A stretch of 64,000 nt of DNA. Origin: Lutibacter oceani (lineage in GTDB: Bacteria > Bacteroidota > Bacteroidia > Flavobacteriales > Flavobacteriaceae). The DNA lies in assembly GCF_003384935.1 (NCBI RefSeq), contig NZ_QTTQ01000009.1, forward strand, positions 372,001 to 436,000. Direction: 5' to 3'. Both the position numbers and the translations under genes were made by a program. The notes beneath the pieces are model-generated. The model searched no databases and was not told where the DNA came from. It saw only the letters and a list, made by a program, of their open reading frames with translations. Positions 18,598 to 27,083 of the stretch are shown here, in pieces (position 1 is the stretch's first letter; each line of letters begins with the position of its first letter).

Positions 18598-19410
18598 TTA
18601 TATCCATTTAAAAATTTTATTTAATTCTTTAAATTCCACATCTCGTTTTATCTCATCAATTATAAATTGTGGTAATTCTTGTTCCCATTGCTTATCATCC
18701 TTTTTTGTTTTAAAAACTGCATAAGCATCTCTGTTATTCACCCTAGAAGATTTATTTATAAAGTCAATTGTTTGCTGTTGCATTTCTAATTCACAAAACT
18801 CAAACATTTTCTTTACTTCTTCCATTTTATTAGAAAGTAAATTTTCATATTTTAATAAATAAAACTGTGTTGGATTATCCTTTTTTAAAGAAAGAAAAAG
18901 TTTAGTTACTTCTTTCCATTTTTCAAAACCATTAAATTCTTCAATCTTATTTAAATTTTTCTTTGGTGCATTTTTCCATTCTTTTTCAATTTCCCACCCT
19001 AAATCTGCACGAAATTCTTTTGGTGCTTTTAGCCAAGATGATATCGTACTAAAAGGATTACGCACCAAACCTATTACTTTTATAGAAGCATCTTTTTCTA
19101 ATAAATTATTAAGAATATTGTGATACCTCACTTCCTTATAAATTATTGAAGTAGGAACATCTTTATTAAATGATGGAATAATACCTCTATTTTTACCTTC
19201 AGTTTGATTTAAAAAATCATCATCTGATTTTTCTAATTCTAGAAAAAACGTATCTATTTCTTCACTTGTAGAATTTGCTGACAACATATCTTTAAATGCA
19301 TAAGAGAAAAGAGGTTGCATTTTATAAATTGTATGTTGATGAGAATCGAAAATTGAACCTAACCAAGTAGATCCAGATCGAGGAACACTATGTATTACAA
19401 CTCTTTGCAT
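18598..19410 (-). CDS. Sulfotransferase domain protein (PAPS-dependent)
   Basis: This 270-residue protein should transfer a sulfuryl group from 3'-phosphoadenylylsulfate to a sugar hydroxyl. The 5'-phosphosulfate-binding loop is SVPRSGSTW (8-16), and the 3'-phosphate-binding motif is LVRNPFSTISSW (115-126) with Arg117 and a following Ser. Length is normal for carbohydrate sulfotransferases. A full PAPS-synthesis set (cysQ, cysC, cysD, cysN) lies upstream on the same strand, giving a direct donor supply. Start overlaps the WbqC stop by one base. The acceptor sugar is not identifiable. Confidence 0.88.
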   Translation of the reverse strand: MQRVVIHSVPRSGSTWLGSIFDSHQHTIYKMQPLFSYAFKDMLSANSTSEEIDTFFLELEKSDDDFLNQTEGKNRGIIPSFNKDVPTSIIYKEVRYHNILNNLLEKDASIKVIGLVRNPFSTISSWLKAPKEFRADLGWEIEKEWKNAPKKNLNKIEEFNGFEKWKEVTKLFLSLKKDNPTQFYLLKYENLLSNKMEEVKKMFEFCELEMQQQTIDFINKSSRVNNRDAYAVFKTKKDDKQWEQELPQFIIDEIKRDVEFKELNKIFKWI

Positions 19411-20120
19411 TAAGTTAAGGTATATTGATTTAACATTTTCCTAATTTCATCTACAGAATTAAACATTAAAATATCAATTATTGATAACCAAGGAACAAAG
19501 TCATCATTAAATTGTTTGTAATAAATTGATTTTGTATTAATAAAATTTAGTTTAATCTCATGTTGCTTAAATATTTGCTTATTATAGAGTTCTATGCCAC
19601 CTATTAGGTTAATGTATTGCTCAGCTTGTTCTTTTTTGCAAATATCTAATATTCTCTCTTGTCCTGATAAGTTAACATTATCAAATAAAGACGAAGTTAA
19701 AACAAACTCGGTTTTTAATCCCAAGAAACTAGTTATTTCTAATAGACTTTTTGTTGCTAATTTAGAAATTGGCATTTCATCATGATTATTTGATAAAACT
19801 TTATTAATTACCTGATTTAATTGTTCAAAATAAGGTGCTTTCTTATAGGATTGTTCTATTGTTTTCAAAAATTTAACTTTCCACTTTTCGAATTGTTTCT
19901 CATTTATAAAAGTCTCATTTATTTTTAAAAAAGAACTTTGTTTTTGTAATGGAACTGTGAATAATTGTTTAGCCCCTTGTACTAAAATTTGATTTCTATT
20001 TATCCAACCTTGCTTAATAAAATTTACATCATCATAGATTATAAACTTATCAACAGCATTTATTAGCTGAAAGTATCCTATATAAGGAAACAAATAAGGT
20101 TGCATAACAGCAATTTTCAT
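19410..20120 (-). CDS. WbqC family protein
   Basis: The 236-residue protein matches the WbqC family from start to end: MQPYLFPYIGYFQLINAVDK at residues 5-24, then YDDVNFIKQGWINRNQI, and NLIGGIELYNKQIF near 190. Family members occur in O-antigen and capsule loci next to DegT aminotransferases and are thought to modify the amino group of a 4-amino sugar, possibly as acyl or glycine transferases; the reaction is not firmly proven. The neighbouring aminotransferase (gap of one base) supports this role here. Confidence 0.88.
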   Translation of the reverse strand: MKIAVMQPYLFPYIGYFQLINAVDKFIIYDDVNFIKQGWINRNQILVQGAKQLFTVPLQKQSSFLKINETFINEKQFEKWKVKFLKTIEQSYKKAPYFEQLNQVINKVLSNNHDEMPISKLATKSLLEITSFLGLKTEFVLTSSLFDNVNLSGQERILDICKKEQAEQYINLIGGIELYNKQIFKQHEIKLNFINTKSIYYKQFNDDFVPWLSIIDILMFNSVDEIRKMLNQYTLT

Positions 20121-20121
20121 T

Positions 20122-21195
20122 TTACAAATTTTTATTAATTAATTTTACAATTAACTTTAAATCAGTTTCGTTTAGATTTTTAAATAAAGGTAAGCATACA
20201 ATTCTAGCAGCTATACTTTCAGAAATAGGCATTTTTTGTTTACCGGAATAATTTAAGGTATTTAAAGACGGATAAAAATAACGCCTTGGAAATATTTGAG
20301 ATTCATTTAAAGCCTTTTGCACTTTTAACAAGGCGGCTTCAGTTTTAAAAATTATAGGATAGTAGCTATAATTCCAACTAGTATCAGCTCTTAACTTTAT
20401 TTTTTCCAGTTTAGAAAAATCTAAGTTTTTATTATAATATGCCACCACTCTTTTTCTTCCTTTAAGTATTTTATGCATATATGGCAATACTGACAAACCC
20501 ATAGCTGCTTGCAACTCGGAAAGTTTCCCATTAATTCCCATTCCATAAAATTCGGTAGCACTTTTATGTCCAAAATTATGGCTGTAAAAACTTTGTAATT
20601 CATAATTTTTATCATTACAAAATAGGGCACCCCCTTCACCTGTATGAAATATTTTAGTAGCATGAAAACTACAGGTACTTATATCTCCGTAATTAAATAA
20701 TGAATTCCCTTTATAGGTTACCCCAAAACAATGTGCCGCATCGTAAATTACTTTTAACTGGTGTTTTTTTGCAATGGCTTCAATAGCTTCCACATGGCAA
20801 GGATTTCCAAATACATGGGTTGCTAAAATAGCGGTTGTTTTAGGAGTGATGGCTGCTTCAATCTTGGTTTCATCTATAGTTAAATATTCGGGGTGTATAT
20901 CCACAAAAACTGGGGTGCAATGTTCCCAAGCAATTGTAGCTGTTGAAGCCACATAACTAAATGGGGTAGTAATTATCTCTCCATTATTCCCTAAAACCTT
21001 TAATGCAATTTGTAAGGGTATGGTGCCATTATTCATACAAATAATAGTAGAAACGTTTAGGTATTGCTTTAAATTAGCTTCTAATTCCTGTACCAATGCT
21101 CCACGGTTAGTTAACCATTCATTTTTCCAAATACGTTGTAATTGTTGCTGGTATTCTTCAATTGGAGGTAAAAATGTTTTGGTAACGTTTATCAT
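20122..21195 (-). CDS. DegT/DnrJ/EryC1/StrS sugar aminotransferase
   Basis: This 357-residue PLP enzyme should aminate a keto nucleotide sugar, with glutamate as donor. Lys181 in CSFHATKIFHTGEGGAL is the Schiff-base lysine; DAAH (152-155) holds the Asp that contacts the PLP ring nitrogen. The family start (WLTNRGALVQELE) is present. With RfbA/RfbB in the locus, a dTDP-4-keto-6-deoxyglucose substrate (giving a dTDP-4-amino sugar, then acylated with WbqC help) is plausible, but a UDP-sugar is also possible. It overlaps the Wzx stop region by four bases. Confidence 0.88.
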   Translation of the reverse strand: MINVTKTFLPPIEEYQQQLQRIWKNEWLTNRGALVQELEANLKQYLNVSTIICMNNGTIPLQIALKVLGNNGEIITTPFSYVASTATIAWEHCTPVFVDIHPEYLTIDETKIEAAITPKTTAILATHVFGNPCHVEAIEAIAKKHQLKVIYDAAHCFGVTYKGNSLFNYGDISTCSFHATKIFHTGEGGALFCNDKNYELQSFYSHNFGHKSATEFYGMGINGKLSELQAAMGLSVLPYMHKILKGRKRVVAYYNKNLDFSKLEKIKLRADTSWNYSYYPIIFKTEAALLKVQKALNESQIFPRRYFYPSLNTLNYSGKQKMPISESIAARIVCLPLFKNLNETDLKLIVKLINKNL

Positions 21196-22634
21196 TCTCT
21201 GTTAATTATATTTTTTAATTCTGTTAAAGAACTCATTTTAAATAGTACAGCCAAAAGTAAGTATATTCCTCCGCCTAACAAACCACCAATAAGCAAACGG
21301 AGGGCATCATAGCTTATTTTATCTTTTAAAAAAAGCTCTTCAAAATACACAAAAACACTTGCAACAAAAGCTATAAAAATAATAGGAAGTAAATCTTTGA
21401 TTTGTTGCCAGGCGGTGTAGTTTATAAACTTCCCTGAATAATGAGTATTGATAAAAAACCCTACAACTGACGTAAATACAGCACCATACAACAACCCATA
21501 AATACCAAATTGGAAGGAAACCAAAACTACTAGTACAATCATTATTTTTTTAATAATTTCCAGTTTTAAAAAAAGATCACTACGTCCTTTTACATTTAAA
21601 ATAGTTAAATTATACGAATGTATTGGGAATAAAATTCCATTCCAACACAAAATTTGAAAATAAGGTACTGCTGGCAGCCATTTTTCAGTAAATAAAAACC
21701 GAAATAAGGGTTCTGCTAACACCGCCATAATTAGCAAAACAGGAGCAACAAGAAAAACTACCATTTGCATAATTTTTTTATATACCCTTTTTAAACGAAC
21801 AGTATCGTCATTAATTTCTGCAAATAAGGGAAAGGTTACTTTATTAAGCACAGCACTTATATTACTAACAGGCAATTGTTTTAAACTATCAGCTCTATTG
21901 TAAAAACCTACTTGTGCGGGTGCAAAAAACTTTCCTATAATAATGGTATAAACATTTACAAAAACTATATTTAATAAACCTGACATGGTTAATTTATAAC
22001 CATACTTAAAATGGTATTTAAATTTCTCTTTATTAAATATCCAGGCTGGTTTCCATTTAGAATAAAACCACAATTGCAAGGTACTGGCAATTGCTTGTAT
22101 AATTGCCATCACTACCAAACTCCAAACTCCATAACCTAAATATGCCATTATAATACCAACCAACCCACCAATAATGGTTGAAGGAAGTGCTATTTGCATT
22201 TGTGTTTTAAAATCCATAAGCTTGGTCAATCTTGTATTTTGAATCATTGCAAAAGCATTGATAATAAAAATAATACCATACCACCTAATTATAGAAATTA
22301 AAATTTCTTGATCGTAAAAATTAGCTATCAGGGGTGCTGTTGCAAAAAGCAACACATACATTGCAACACTTCCAATTAAATTGAAATAAAACACTGTAGA
22401 ATAATCATCTTGTGTTGGATTTTTTGTACGAATTAAAGACGAACCAAGCCCCGCATCCATTAAGGAAGCACCTATTCCCATAAAAATACCAATCATGGCG
22501 ATGAGTCCAAATTCTTCAGGCAGCAATAAACGTGCTAAAACAACAGATACCACAAAGCCAATGCCTTGTTTCCCAAATTGTTGCAGTGCAGACCAAAATA
22601 CGCCGGATAATGCTTTTTGTTTTAAATCGCTCAA
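21192..22634 (-). CDS. WzxC/TuaB-type lipopolysaccharide flippase
   Basis: The 480-residue, roughly fourteen-segment protein is a MOP-superfamily flippase of the WzxC/TuaB branch (LPS biosynthesis protein). It begins LKQKALSGVFWSALQQFGKQ and has VLARLLLPEEFGLIAMIGIF and the GLGSSLIRTKNPTQDDYSTVF motif near 62-82, strongly conserved in this group. It should translocate lipid-linked units. It is the first gene after a 1 kb repeat array and so may begin its own transcript. Confidence 0.9.
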   Translation of the reverse strand: MSDLKQKALSGVFWSALQQFGKQGIGFVVSVVLARLLLPEEFGLIAMIGIFMGIGASLMDAGLGSSLIRTKNPTQDDYSTVFYFNLIGSVAMYVLLFATAPLIANFYDQEILISIIRWYGIIFIINAFAMIQNTRLTKLMDFKTQMQIALPSTIIGGLVGIIMAYLGYGVWSLVVMAIIQAIASTLQLWFYSKWKPAWIFNKEKFKYHFKYGYKLTMSGLLNIVFVNVYTIIIGKFFAPAQVGFYNRADSLKQLPVSNISAVLNKVTFPLFAEINDDTVRLKRVYKKIMQMVVFLVAPVLLIMAVLAEPLFRFLFTEKWLPAVPYFQILCWNGILFPIHSYNLTILNVKGRSDLFLKLEIIKKIMIVLVVLVSFQFGIYGLLYGAVFTSVVGFFINTHYSGKFINYTAWQQIKDLLPIIFIAFVASVFVYFEELFLKDKISYDALRLLIGGLLGGGIYLLLAVLFKMSSLTELKNIINRE

Positions 22635-22689
22635 GGTTCTTTATTAATTAGTAACATTTGGTAAGATTAAGGGGTTTCAAATGTTTTTG

Positions 22690-22697
22690 CAAAGATA
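22690..22697 (-). promoter_or_regulatory. Possible -7 element of a promoter for the wzx-led operon
   Basis: On the minus strand this reads TATCTTTG, a match to the Bacteroidota -7 box TAnnTTTG, about 55 bases before the Wzx start. No TTG is found 17-19 bases upstream, so the site is only a weak candidate. Confidence 0.3.
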
Positions 22698-22769
22698 TAA
22701 TTTTATAACGTACATAACTATGATAAGATTGTGTGAAGTTTATTTAGAAGGAAGTTTGTATTTCAATAG

Positions 22770-23645
22770 TTACAGATTGCTTCACTCCACTGCGTTCCAA
22801 TCGCAATGACGGTTTGTTTCGTCATTACGAGGAGGTACGACGAAGTAATCTGCACTTTTTGAAACAGATTGCCACAGCTATCGCTTCGCAATGACGATAA
22901 AGAGCGTCATCCCGAATTTAGTTCGGGATCTTTTGAAATAGATCTCAATACAAACTGGCAATGGAAAATCTTAACTGAAAGATGCTGAATCAAGTTCAGC
23001 ATGACGTACCCATAAACATAACGATGTATTCGTCATTACGAGGAGGTACGACGAAGTAATCTGCACTTTTTGAAACAGATTGCCACAGCTATCGCTTCGC
23101 AATGACGATAAAGAACGTCATCCCGAATTTAGTTCGGGATCTTTTGAAACAGAACTCAATACAAACTGGCAATGGAAACTCAAAAGAAGCAGATGCTGAA
23201 TCAAGTTCAGCATGACGCAACCGAACGTCATCCCGAATTTAGTTCGGGATCTCATGAAACAGATCTCAATACAAACTAAAATGGAAACTCAAAAGAAACA
23301 GATGCTGAAACGAGTTCAGCATGACGTACCCATAAACATAACGATGTATTCGTCATTACGAGGAGGTACGACGAAGTAATCTGCACTTTTGAAACAGATT
23401 GCCACAGCTATCGCTTCGCAATGACGATAAAGAACGTCATCCCGAATTCAGTTCGGGATCTTTTGAAATAGATCTCAATACAAACTGGCAATGGAAACTC
23501 AAAAGAAGCAGATGCTGAAACAAGTTCAGCATGACGTTCCGAGATGGATTGCATTGAAACGAGTTCAGCATGACGTTCCGAGATGGATTGCATTGAAACA
23601 AGTTCAGCATAACGGATTGGATTGAAACAAGTTCAGCGTAACGCG
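22770..23645. repeat. Composite array of dispersed palindromic repeats
   Basis: This fills the 1017-base gap between the sulfate-activation block and the Wzx gene. A composite unit starts at 22820, 23031 and 23351. Each unit has a CGTCATTACGAGGAGGTACG ... GCTTCGCAATGACG inverted element (about 78 bases), one or two CGTCATCCCGAATTTAGTTC GGGATC hairpins, and GATGCTGAATCAAGTTCAGC hairpins ending ATGACG. The last copy carries two further 39-base repeats (TTCCGAGATGGATTGCATTG). An older half-copy precedes it at 22770-22812. Similar elements occur at 28041, 28213, 31060 and 58938. I see no gene here. Confidence 0.9.
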
Positions 23646-23651
23646 TTGGTT

Positions 23652-24905
23652 TTATACAATCATACCAGCGGCAACAGTTTCGTTGGTAGTTTCATCAACT
23701 AAAATAATACTTCCCGTGGTTCTGTTTGTTCTGTAAGCATCTATCATTAACGGTTTGGTAGTTCTTATTTTTACTCTACAAATTGCATTCATTGTTAATT
23801 CCTTGTCTTCTATATCACGCTCGTAGGTATCAATATTTACTTTATATACCACTTCTTTTATAAGTGCTTTTTGCTCATTTGAAGTATGCTGAATTTTATA
23901 TTTTGCGCGCGGTTTTGCAGGCGAATTGTTAAACCAACATAACATTACATCAATATCCTGAGAAACTTGAGGCATATTATTTTTCTTAGCAATTAAATCT
24001 CCTCTACTTACATCAATATCATCTTCTAAAGTAATAACTACCGACATTGGTGCGAAAGCTTCCTGCAAGCTACCCGAAAATGTATCAATAGATTTAATTA
24101 CAGATGTAAAACCTGATGGCAATACCACAATTTCTTGTCCCGGTTTAAAAATACCACTAGCAATTCTGCCGGCATACCCTCTATAATCTCTATGTGTATC
24201 ATTTTGTGGCCTAATAACCGTTTGCACAGGAAAACGTGCATCAATTTTATTAATATCACTACTAATATGTAAGGTTTCCAACACATTTAATAAAGGTGCC
24301 CCGCTATACCAATCCATATTTTGTGATCTGTTTACCACATTATCTCCTTTTAAAGCACTAATTGGAATATAACGTACATCTTTAATTAACATTTTTGAAG
24401 AAATTTCTTCATAGGCTGTCATAATTTCATTAAAGCGTTCCTCATTATAATCAACTAAATCCATTTTATTAATACACACAATTATATGCGGTATTTGCAA
24501 TAATGATGCAATAAAAGAGTGTCTTTTAGTTTGTTCTATCACTCCATGCCTAGCATCAATTAAAATGATAGCTGCATTTGCCGTAGATGCTCCCGTAACC
24601 ATATTTCTGGTATATTGTATATGACCTGGAGTATCAGCAATAATAAATTTTCGTTTTGGTGTTGTAAAATATCTGTAGGCTACATCTATGGTAATTCCCT
24701 GTTCCCTTTCATCTCTTAATCCATCTGTAAACAAAGCTAAATCCACACCCTCATGTCCTCTTCGTTTACTTGTAGCTTCAATAGCGTCCAGTTGATCTTC
24801 AAATATTGATTTTGAATCGTACAACAAACGACCAATTAAGGTGCTTTTTCCATCATCTACACTACCTGCGGTTGTGAATCTTAGTAATTGGTTTTTATCT
24901 AACAT
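23652..24905 (-). CDS. cysN: Sulfate adenylyltransferase large (GTPase) subunit
   Basis: The 417-residue CysN is the EF-Tu-like GTPase that drives ATP sulfurylase: sulfate plus ATP gives adenylylsulfate. It has the P loop GSVDDGKST (14-22), the G3 motif DTPGHIQYTRNM, and NKMDLVD as G4, followed by two beta-barrel domains. It lacks the C-terminal APS kinase fusion seen in some proteobacteria, consistent with a separate cysC upstream. Normally cysN directly follows cysD; here a four-helix-bundle gene separates them. Confidence 0.95.
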   Translation of the reverse strand: MLDKNQLLRFTTAGSVDDGKSTLIGRLLYDSKSIFEDQLDAIEATSKRRGHEGVDLALFTDGLRDEREQGITIDVAYRYFTTPKRKFIIADTPGHIQYTRNMVTGASTANAAIILIDARHGVIEQTKRHSFIASLLQIPHIIVCINKMDLVDYNEERFNEIMTAYEEISSKMLIKDVRYIPISALKGDNVVNRSQNMDWYSGAPLLNVLETLHISSDINKIDARFPVQTVIRPQNDTHRDYRGYAGRIASGIFKPGQEIVVLPSGFTSVIKSIDTFSGSLQEAFAPMSVVITLEDDIDVSRGDLIAKKNNMPQVSQDIDVMLCWFNNSPAKPRAKYKIQHTSNEQKALIKEVVYKVNIDTYERDIEDKELTMNAICRVKIRTTKPLMIDAYRTNRTTGSIILVDETTNETVAAGMIV

Positions 24906-24921
24906 TTTTATTTTGTTAATC

Positions 24922-24944
24922 GTAAAACTGTAAAATTGTAAAAC
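24922..24944. repeat. Left inverted repeat flanking the four-helix-bundle gene
   Basis: GTAAAACTGTAAAATTGTAA plus AAC on the plus strand. The reverse complement of the right-hand motif at 25329-25357 contains the same words AAATTGTAAAACTGTAAA, so the two flank the gene in inverted form. Confidence 0.6.
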
Positions 24945-25013
24945 GGTTATAATGTGTTATGAATTCTCAGTTTTATTTAATTTTTTATATAATGCATTTA
25001 ATTGATTTGATAT

Positions 25014-25328
25014 TTACTCAATATCAGTTCTTAATTTTATGTACTCTTTTTCGAATAGAAAATTTAAATCTTTAGACAATACCAAGAAATTAATTATTTC
25101 CCAACTTGAACTATATGCAATATTTATAAATCTAGATTTTTCTTTGTTTGATTGTCTAGAAAACCCCTCTGCAATATTAGCGGTTATATTTAAAGATGCT
25201 CTTCGAACTTGATTTGTAATTCCGAATTGTTCATTTGCAGGAAACGTTTCTGTAACTTTATATACTTCTTTTACAAATACGCGAGTATTTTTCCAAACCT
25301 CTAATTTTTCAAAATAAAACTTATACAT
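25014..25328 (-). CDS. Four-helix-bundle protein (23S rRNA intervening-sequence family), shortened
   Basis: The 104-residue protein matches the four-helix-bundle/S23 family named for 23S rRNA intervening sequences: YFEKLEVWKNTRVFVKEVYK, FGITNQVRRASLNITANIAEG and the EKSRFINIAYSSSWEI stretch are typical. Its function is unknown; family genes are often scattered in polysaccharide operons. The frame ends at LRTDIE with TAA, yet the next codons in the same frame read ISNQLNALYKKLNKTENS before a second stop, which matches the usual family C terminus. A nonsense mutation has thus removed about 18 residues. It sits between cysD and cysN, flanked by inverted repeats. Confidence 0.85.
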   Translation of the reverse strand: MYKFYFEKLEVWKNTRVFVKEVYKVTETFPANEQFGITNQVRRASLNITANIAEGFSRQSNKEKSRFINIAYSSSWEIINFLVLSKDLNFLFEKEYIKLRTDIE

Positions 25329-25357
25329 GCAACTTTACAGTTTTACAATTTCGCAAC
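25329..25357. repeat. Right inverted repeat flanking the four-helix-bundle gene
   Basis: GCAACTTTACAGTTTTACAA plus TTTCGCAAC directly before the start codon of the four-helix-bundle gene; partner of 24922-24944. Confidence 0.6.
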
Positions 25358-25366
25358 TTTTCAATA

Positions 25367-26272
25367 TTAAAAATACCCTTGCCTTTTTCTGTCTTCCATA
25401 GAACTTTCAGAACGTTTGTCATCGGTTCTATTTCCTCTTTCTGTTTTTCGCATGGCTGCAACTTCCAAAGCTATTTTATCAACAGTATCTGCATCAGATT
25501 CAATACCTCCTGTAATTGTAATATCGCCTAAAGTTCTAAATCGTATTTTTTTTACTTCAATTTTATCATTTTCATCTAAAATTAAAAATTCAGAATTTGG
25601 AATCCACGAATCGTTTTTCCAAACCACTTCTCTTTCATGTGCAAAATATAAGGATGGAATTTTAATGTTTTCTTTGGCAATATAATTCCAAACATCCATT
25701 TCTGTCCAGTTACTAATAGGAAATACCCTAAAATGCTCTCCCTGAAAATGACTTCCGTTAAAAATATTCCATAATTCCGGACGCTGATTTTTAGGATCCC
25801 ATTGCCCAAATTCATCACGATGGGAGAAAAAACGTTCTTTTGCCCGCGCTTTCTCTTCATCACGTCTTCCACCACCTATAGCACAATCTACCTTATTATC
25901 TTCAATAGCATCCAACAGCGTTGTAATTTGCAGCTCATTTCTGGTTGCATTTTTACCTTTTTCTTCGGCAACTCTTCCATCATTTATAGCTTCTTGAACT
26001 GAACCAACAATTAAATTTGCACCTAATTCTGCTACTAAATTATCTCTAAATTGAATTGTTTCTGAAAAATTATGCCCCGTATCAACATGCATTAAAGAAA
26101 ATGGAATTTTAGCTGGGTAAAATGCTTTTTTTGCCAAATGAGTAACTACAATAGAATCTTTCCCTCCTGAAAATAAAATTACAGGATTTTGAAATTGCGC
26201 CCAAACTTCACGTAACACAAAAATAGCTTCGCTTTCTAATTCTTCTAAATAACTTAAATAATATTTACTCAT
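25367..26272 (-). CDS. cysD: Sulfate adenylyltransferase small subunit
   Basis: The 301-residue CysD is the catalytic ATP-pyrophosphatase half of ATP sulfurylase. The PP-loop FSGGKDSIV lies at 34-42, with the family blocks IGGGRRDEEKARAKER, the long NWTEMDVWNYI region, LYFAHEREVV, and the C-terminal RKTERGNRTDDK with SMEDRKRQGYF that ends nearly all CysD proteins. It overlaps cysC by eight bases. With CysN it makes adenylylsulfate. Confidence 0.96.
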   Translation of the reverse strand: MSKYYLSYLEELESEAIFVLREVWAQFQNPVILFSGGKDSIVVTHLAKKAFYPAKIPFSLMHVDTGHNFSETIQFRDNLVAELGANLIVGSVQEAINDGRVAEEKGKNATRNELQITTLLDAIEDNKVDCAIGGGRRDEEKARAKERFFSHRDEFGQWDPKNQRPELWNIFNGSHFQGEHFRVFPISNWTEMDVWNYIAKENIKIPSLYFAHEREVVWKNDSWIPNSEFLILDENDKIEVKKIRFRTLGDITITGGIESDADTVDKIALEVAAMRKTERGNRTDDKRSESSMEDRKRQGYF

Positions 26273-26867
26273 TGTATTTTAACTTCTCTTTTATAAAATC
26301 TGCAATTTTAAAAATAGCTTCTTCTATATCTTCAGTTTCTGTTTTTATTTCAATATCTGCATTTTCAGGTGCTTCATAGGGAGCACTGATTCCTGTAAAA
26401 TTTGGAATTTCACCACTTCTTGCTTTTTTATACAAACCTTTCACATCCCTTCTTTCACATTCTTCAATAGAAGTATTAACAAAAACTTCCACAAAGTTTG
26501 AAGGTGCTACAATTCGCTTTACTTTTTGCCTGTCTTTTTGGTAAGGTGAAATAAAAGTTCCTATAACCACACAACCAGCATCAATAAATAATTTTGAAAT
26601 CTCCCCAATTCTTCTAATGTTTTCCGACCTATCTTCAGGACTAAATGTTAAATTATCATTAATCCCATGTCTTATATTGTCTCCATCTAATACATAGGTT
26701 CTCACTCCTATTTTATGTAAATATTCTTCCAACCCGTTTGCAATGGTTGATTTTCCAGAACCTGATAAACCCGTTATCCAAATTAAAAAAGAATTATGTC
26801 CATTCAATTGCTGTCTTTCTTTTCTGGTAACTTTAAAATGATGTTTTTTAATATTCTCCTTACTCAT
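26265..26867 (-). CDS. cysC: Adenylylsulfate kinase
   Basis: The 200-residue enzyme phosphorylates adenylylsulfate at the 3' position to form PAPS. The P loop is GLSGSGKST (33-41), followed by DGDNIRHGIN, RSENIRRIGEISKLF and the conserved TFISPYQKDR. Length is normal. It overlaps cysD at its 3' end and lies three bases after the DUF2061 gene. PAPS can feed sulfate reduction or sulfation; the sulfotransferase at 18598-19410 points to the latter. Confidence 0.96.
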   Translation of the reverse strand: MSKENIKKHHFKVTRKERQQLNGHNSFLIWITGLSGSGKSTIANGLEEYLHKIGVRTYVLDGDNIRHGINDNLTFSPEDRSENIRRIGEISKLFIDAGCVVIGTFISPYQKDRQKVKRIVAPSNFVEVFVNTSIEECERRDVKGLYKKARSGEIPNFTGISAPYEAPENADIEIKTETEDIEEAIFKIADFIKEKLKYNE

Positions 26868-26870
26868 TTT

Positions 26871-27083
26871 TTAAGTTTCATTTTTTTTAAACGTTATTTT
26901 ATACCAAACTCTTTCATGTAAATAATACAATATCATTTTCAAAAAAAACTCCCAACCACCAACTGCCAATCCAATCATTGGATCACCAGAAATTATCCAA
27001 GCCAATACTACAGTGGTAAATGTTGCCAAAAACCTCCACGAAATTGTTTTTAATAGATGCTTCTTTTTAGAATTCTCCTTCAT
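26871..27083 (-). CDS. DUF2061 small membrane protein
   Basis: The 70-residue protein matches the DUF2061 family: HLLKTISWRFLATFTTVVLA, then WIISGDPMIGLAVGGWEFFL and YYLHERVWYKI, with two membrane segments. The family is often found inside sulfate-assimilation operons of Bacteroidota and other bacteria; a role in sulfate handling has been suggested from context only. It overlaps cysQ by 17 bases and precedes cysC, so it shares their message. Confidence 0.88.
   Translation of the reverse strand: MKENSKKKHLLKTISWRFLATFTTVVLAWIISGDPMIGLAVGGWEFFLKMILYYLHERVWYKITFKKNET

Noticed and set aside
23408-23593. A 61-codon open frame on the minus strand with repeated SISERHAELVS words
   Set aside because: It lies wholly in the palindromic repeat array, and its internal repetition comes from the 39-base DNA repeats. 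No start signal or family supports a gene.
22820-23645. Regularly repeated hairpins that could suggest a CRISPR array
   Set aside because: Units are 210-320 bases and made of three palindrome families; spacers are not unique, and no cas gene is present.
25014-25328. A 23S rRNA fragment near the intervening-sequence-type gene
   Set aside because: The gene family name suggests rRNA, but no rRNA sequence is found around it; the flanks are cysD and cysN.
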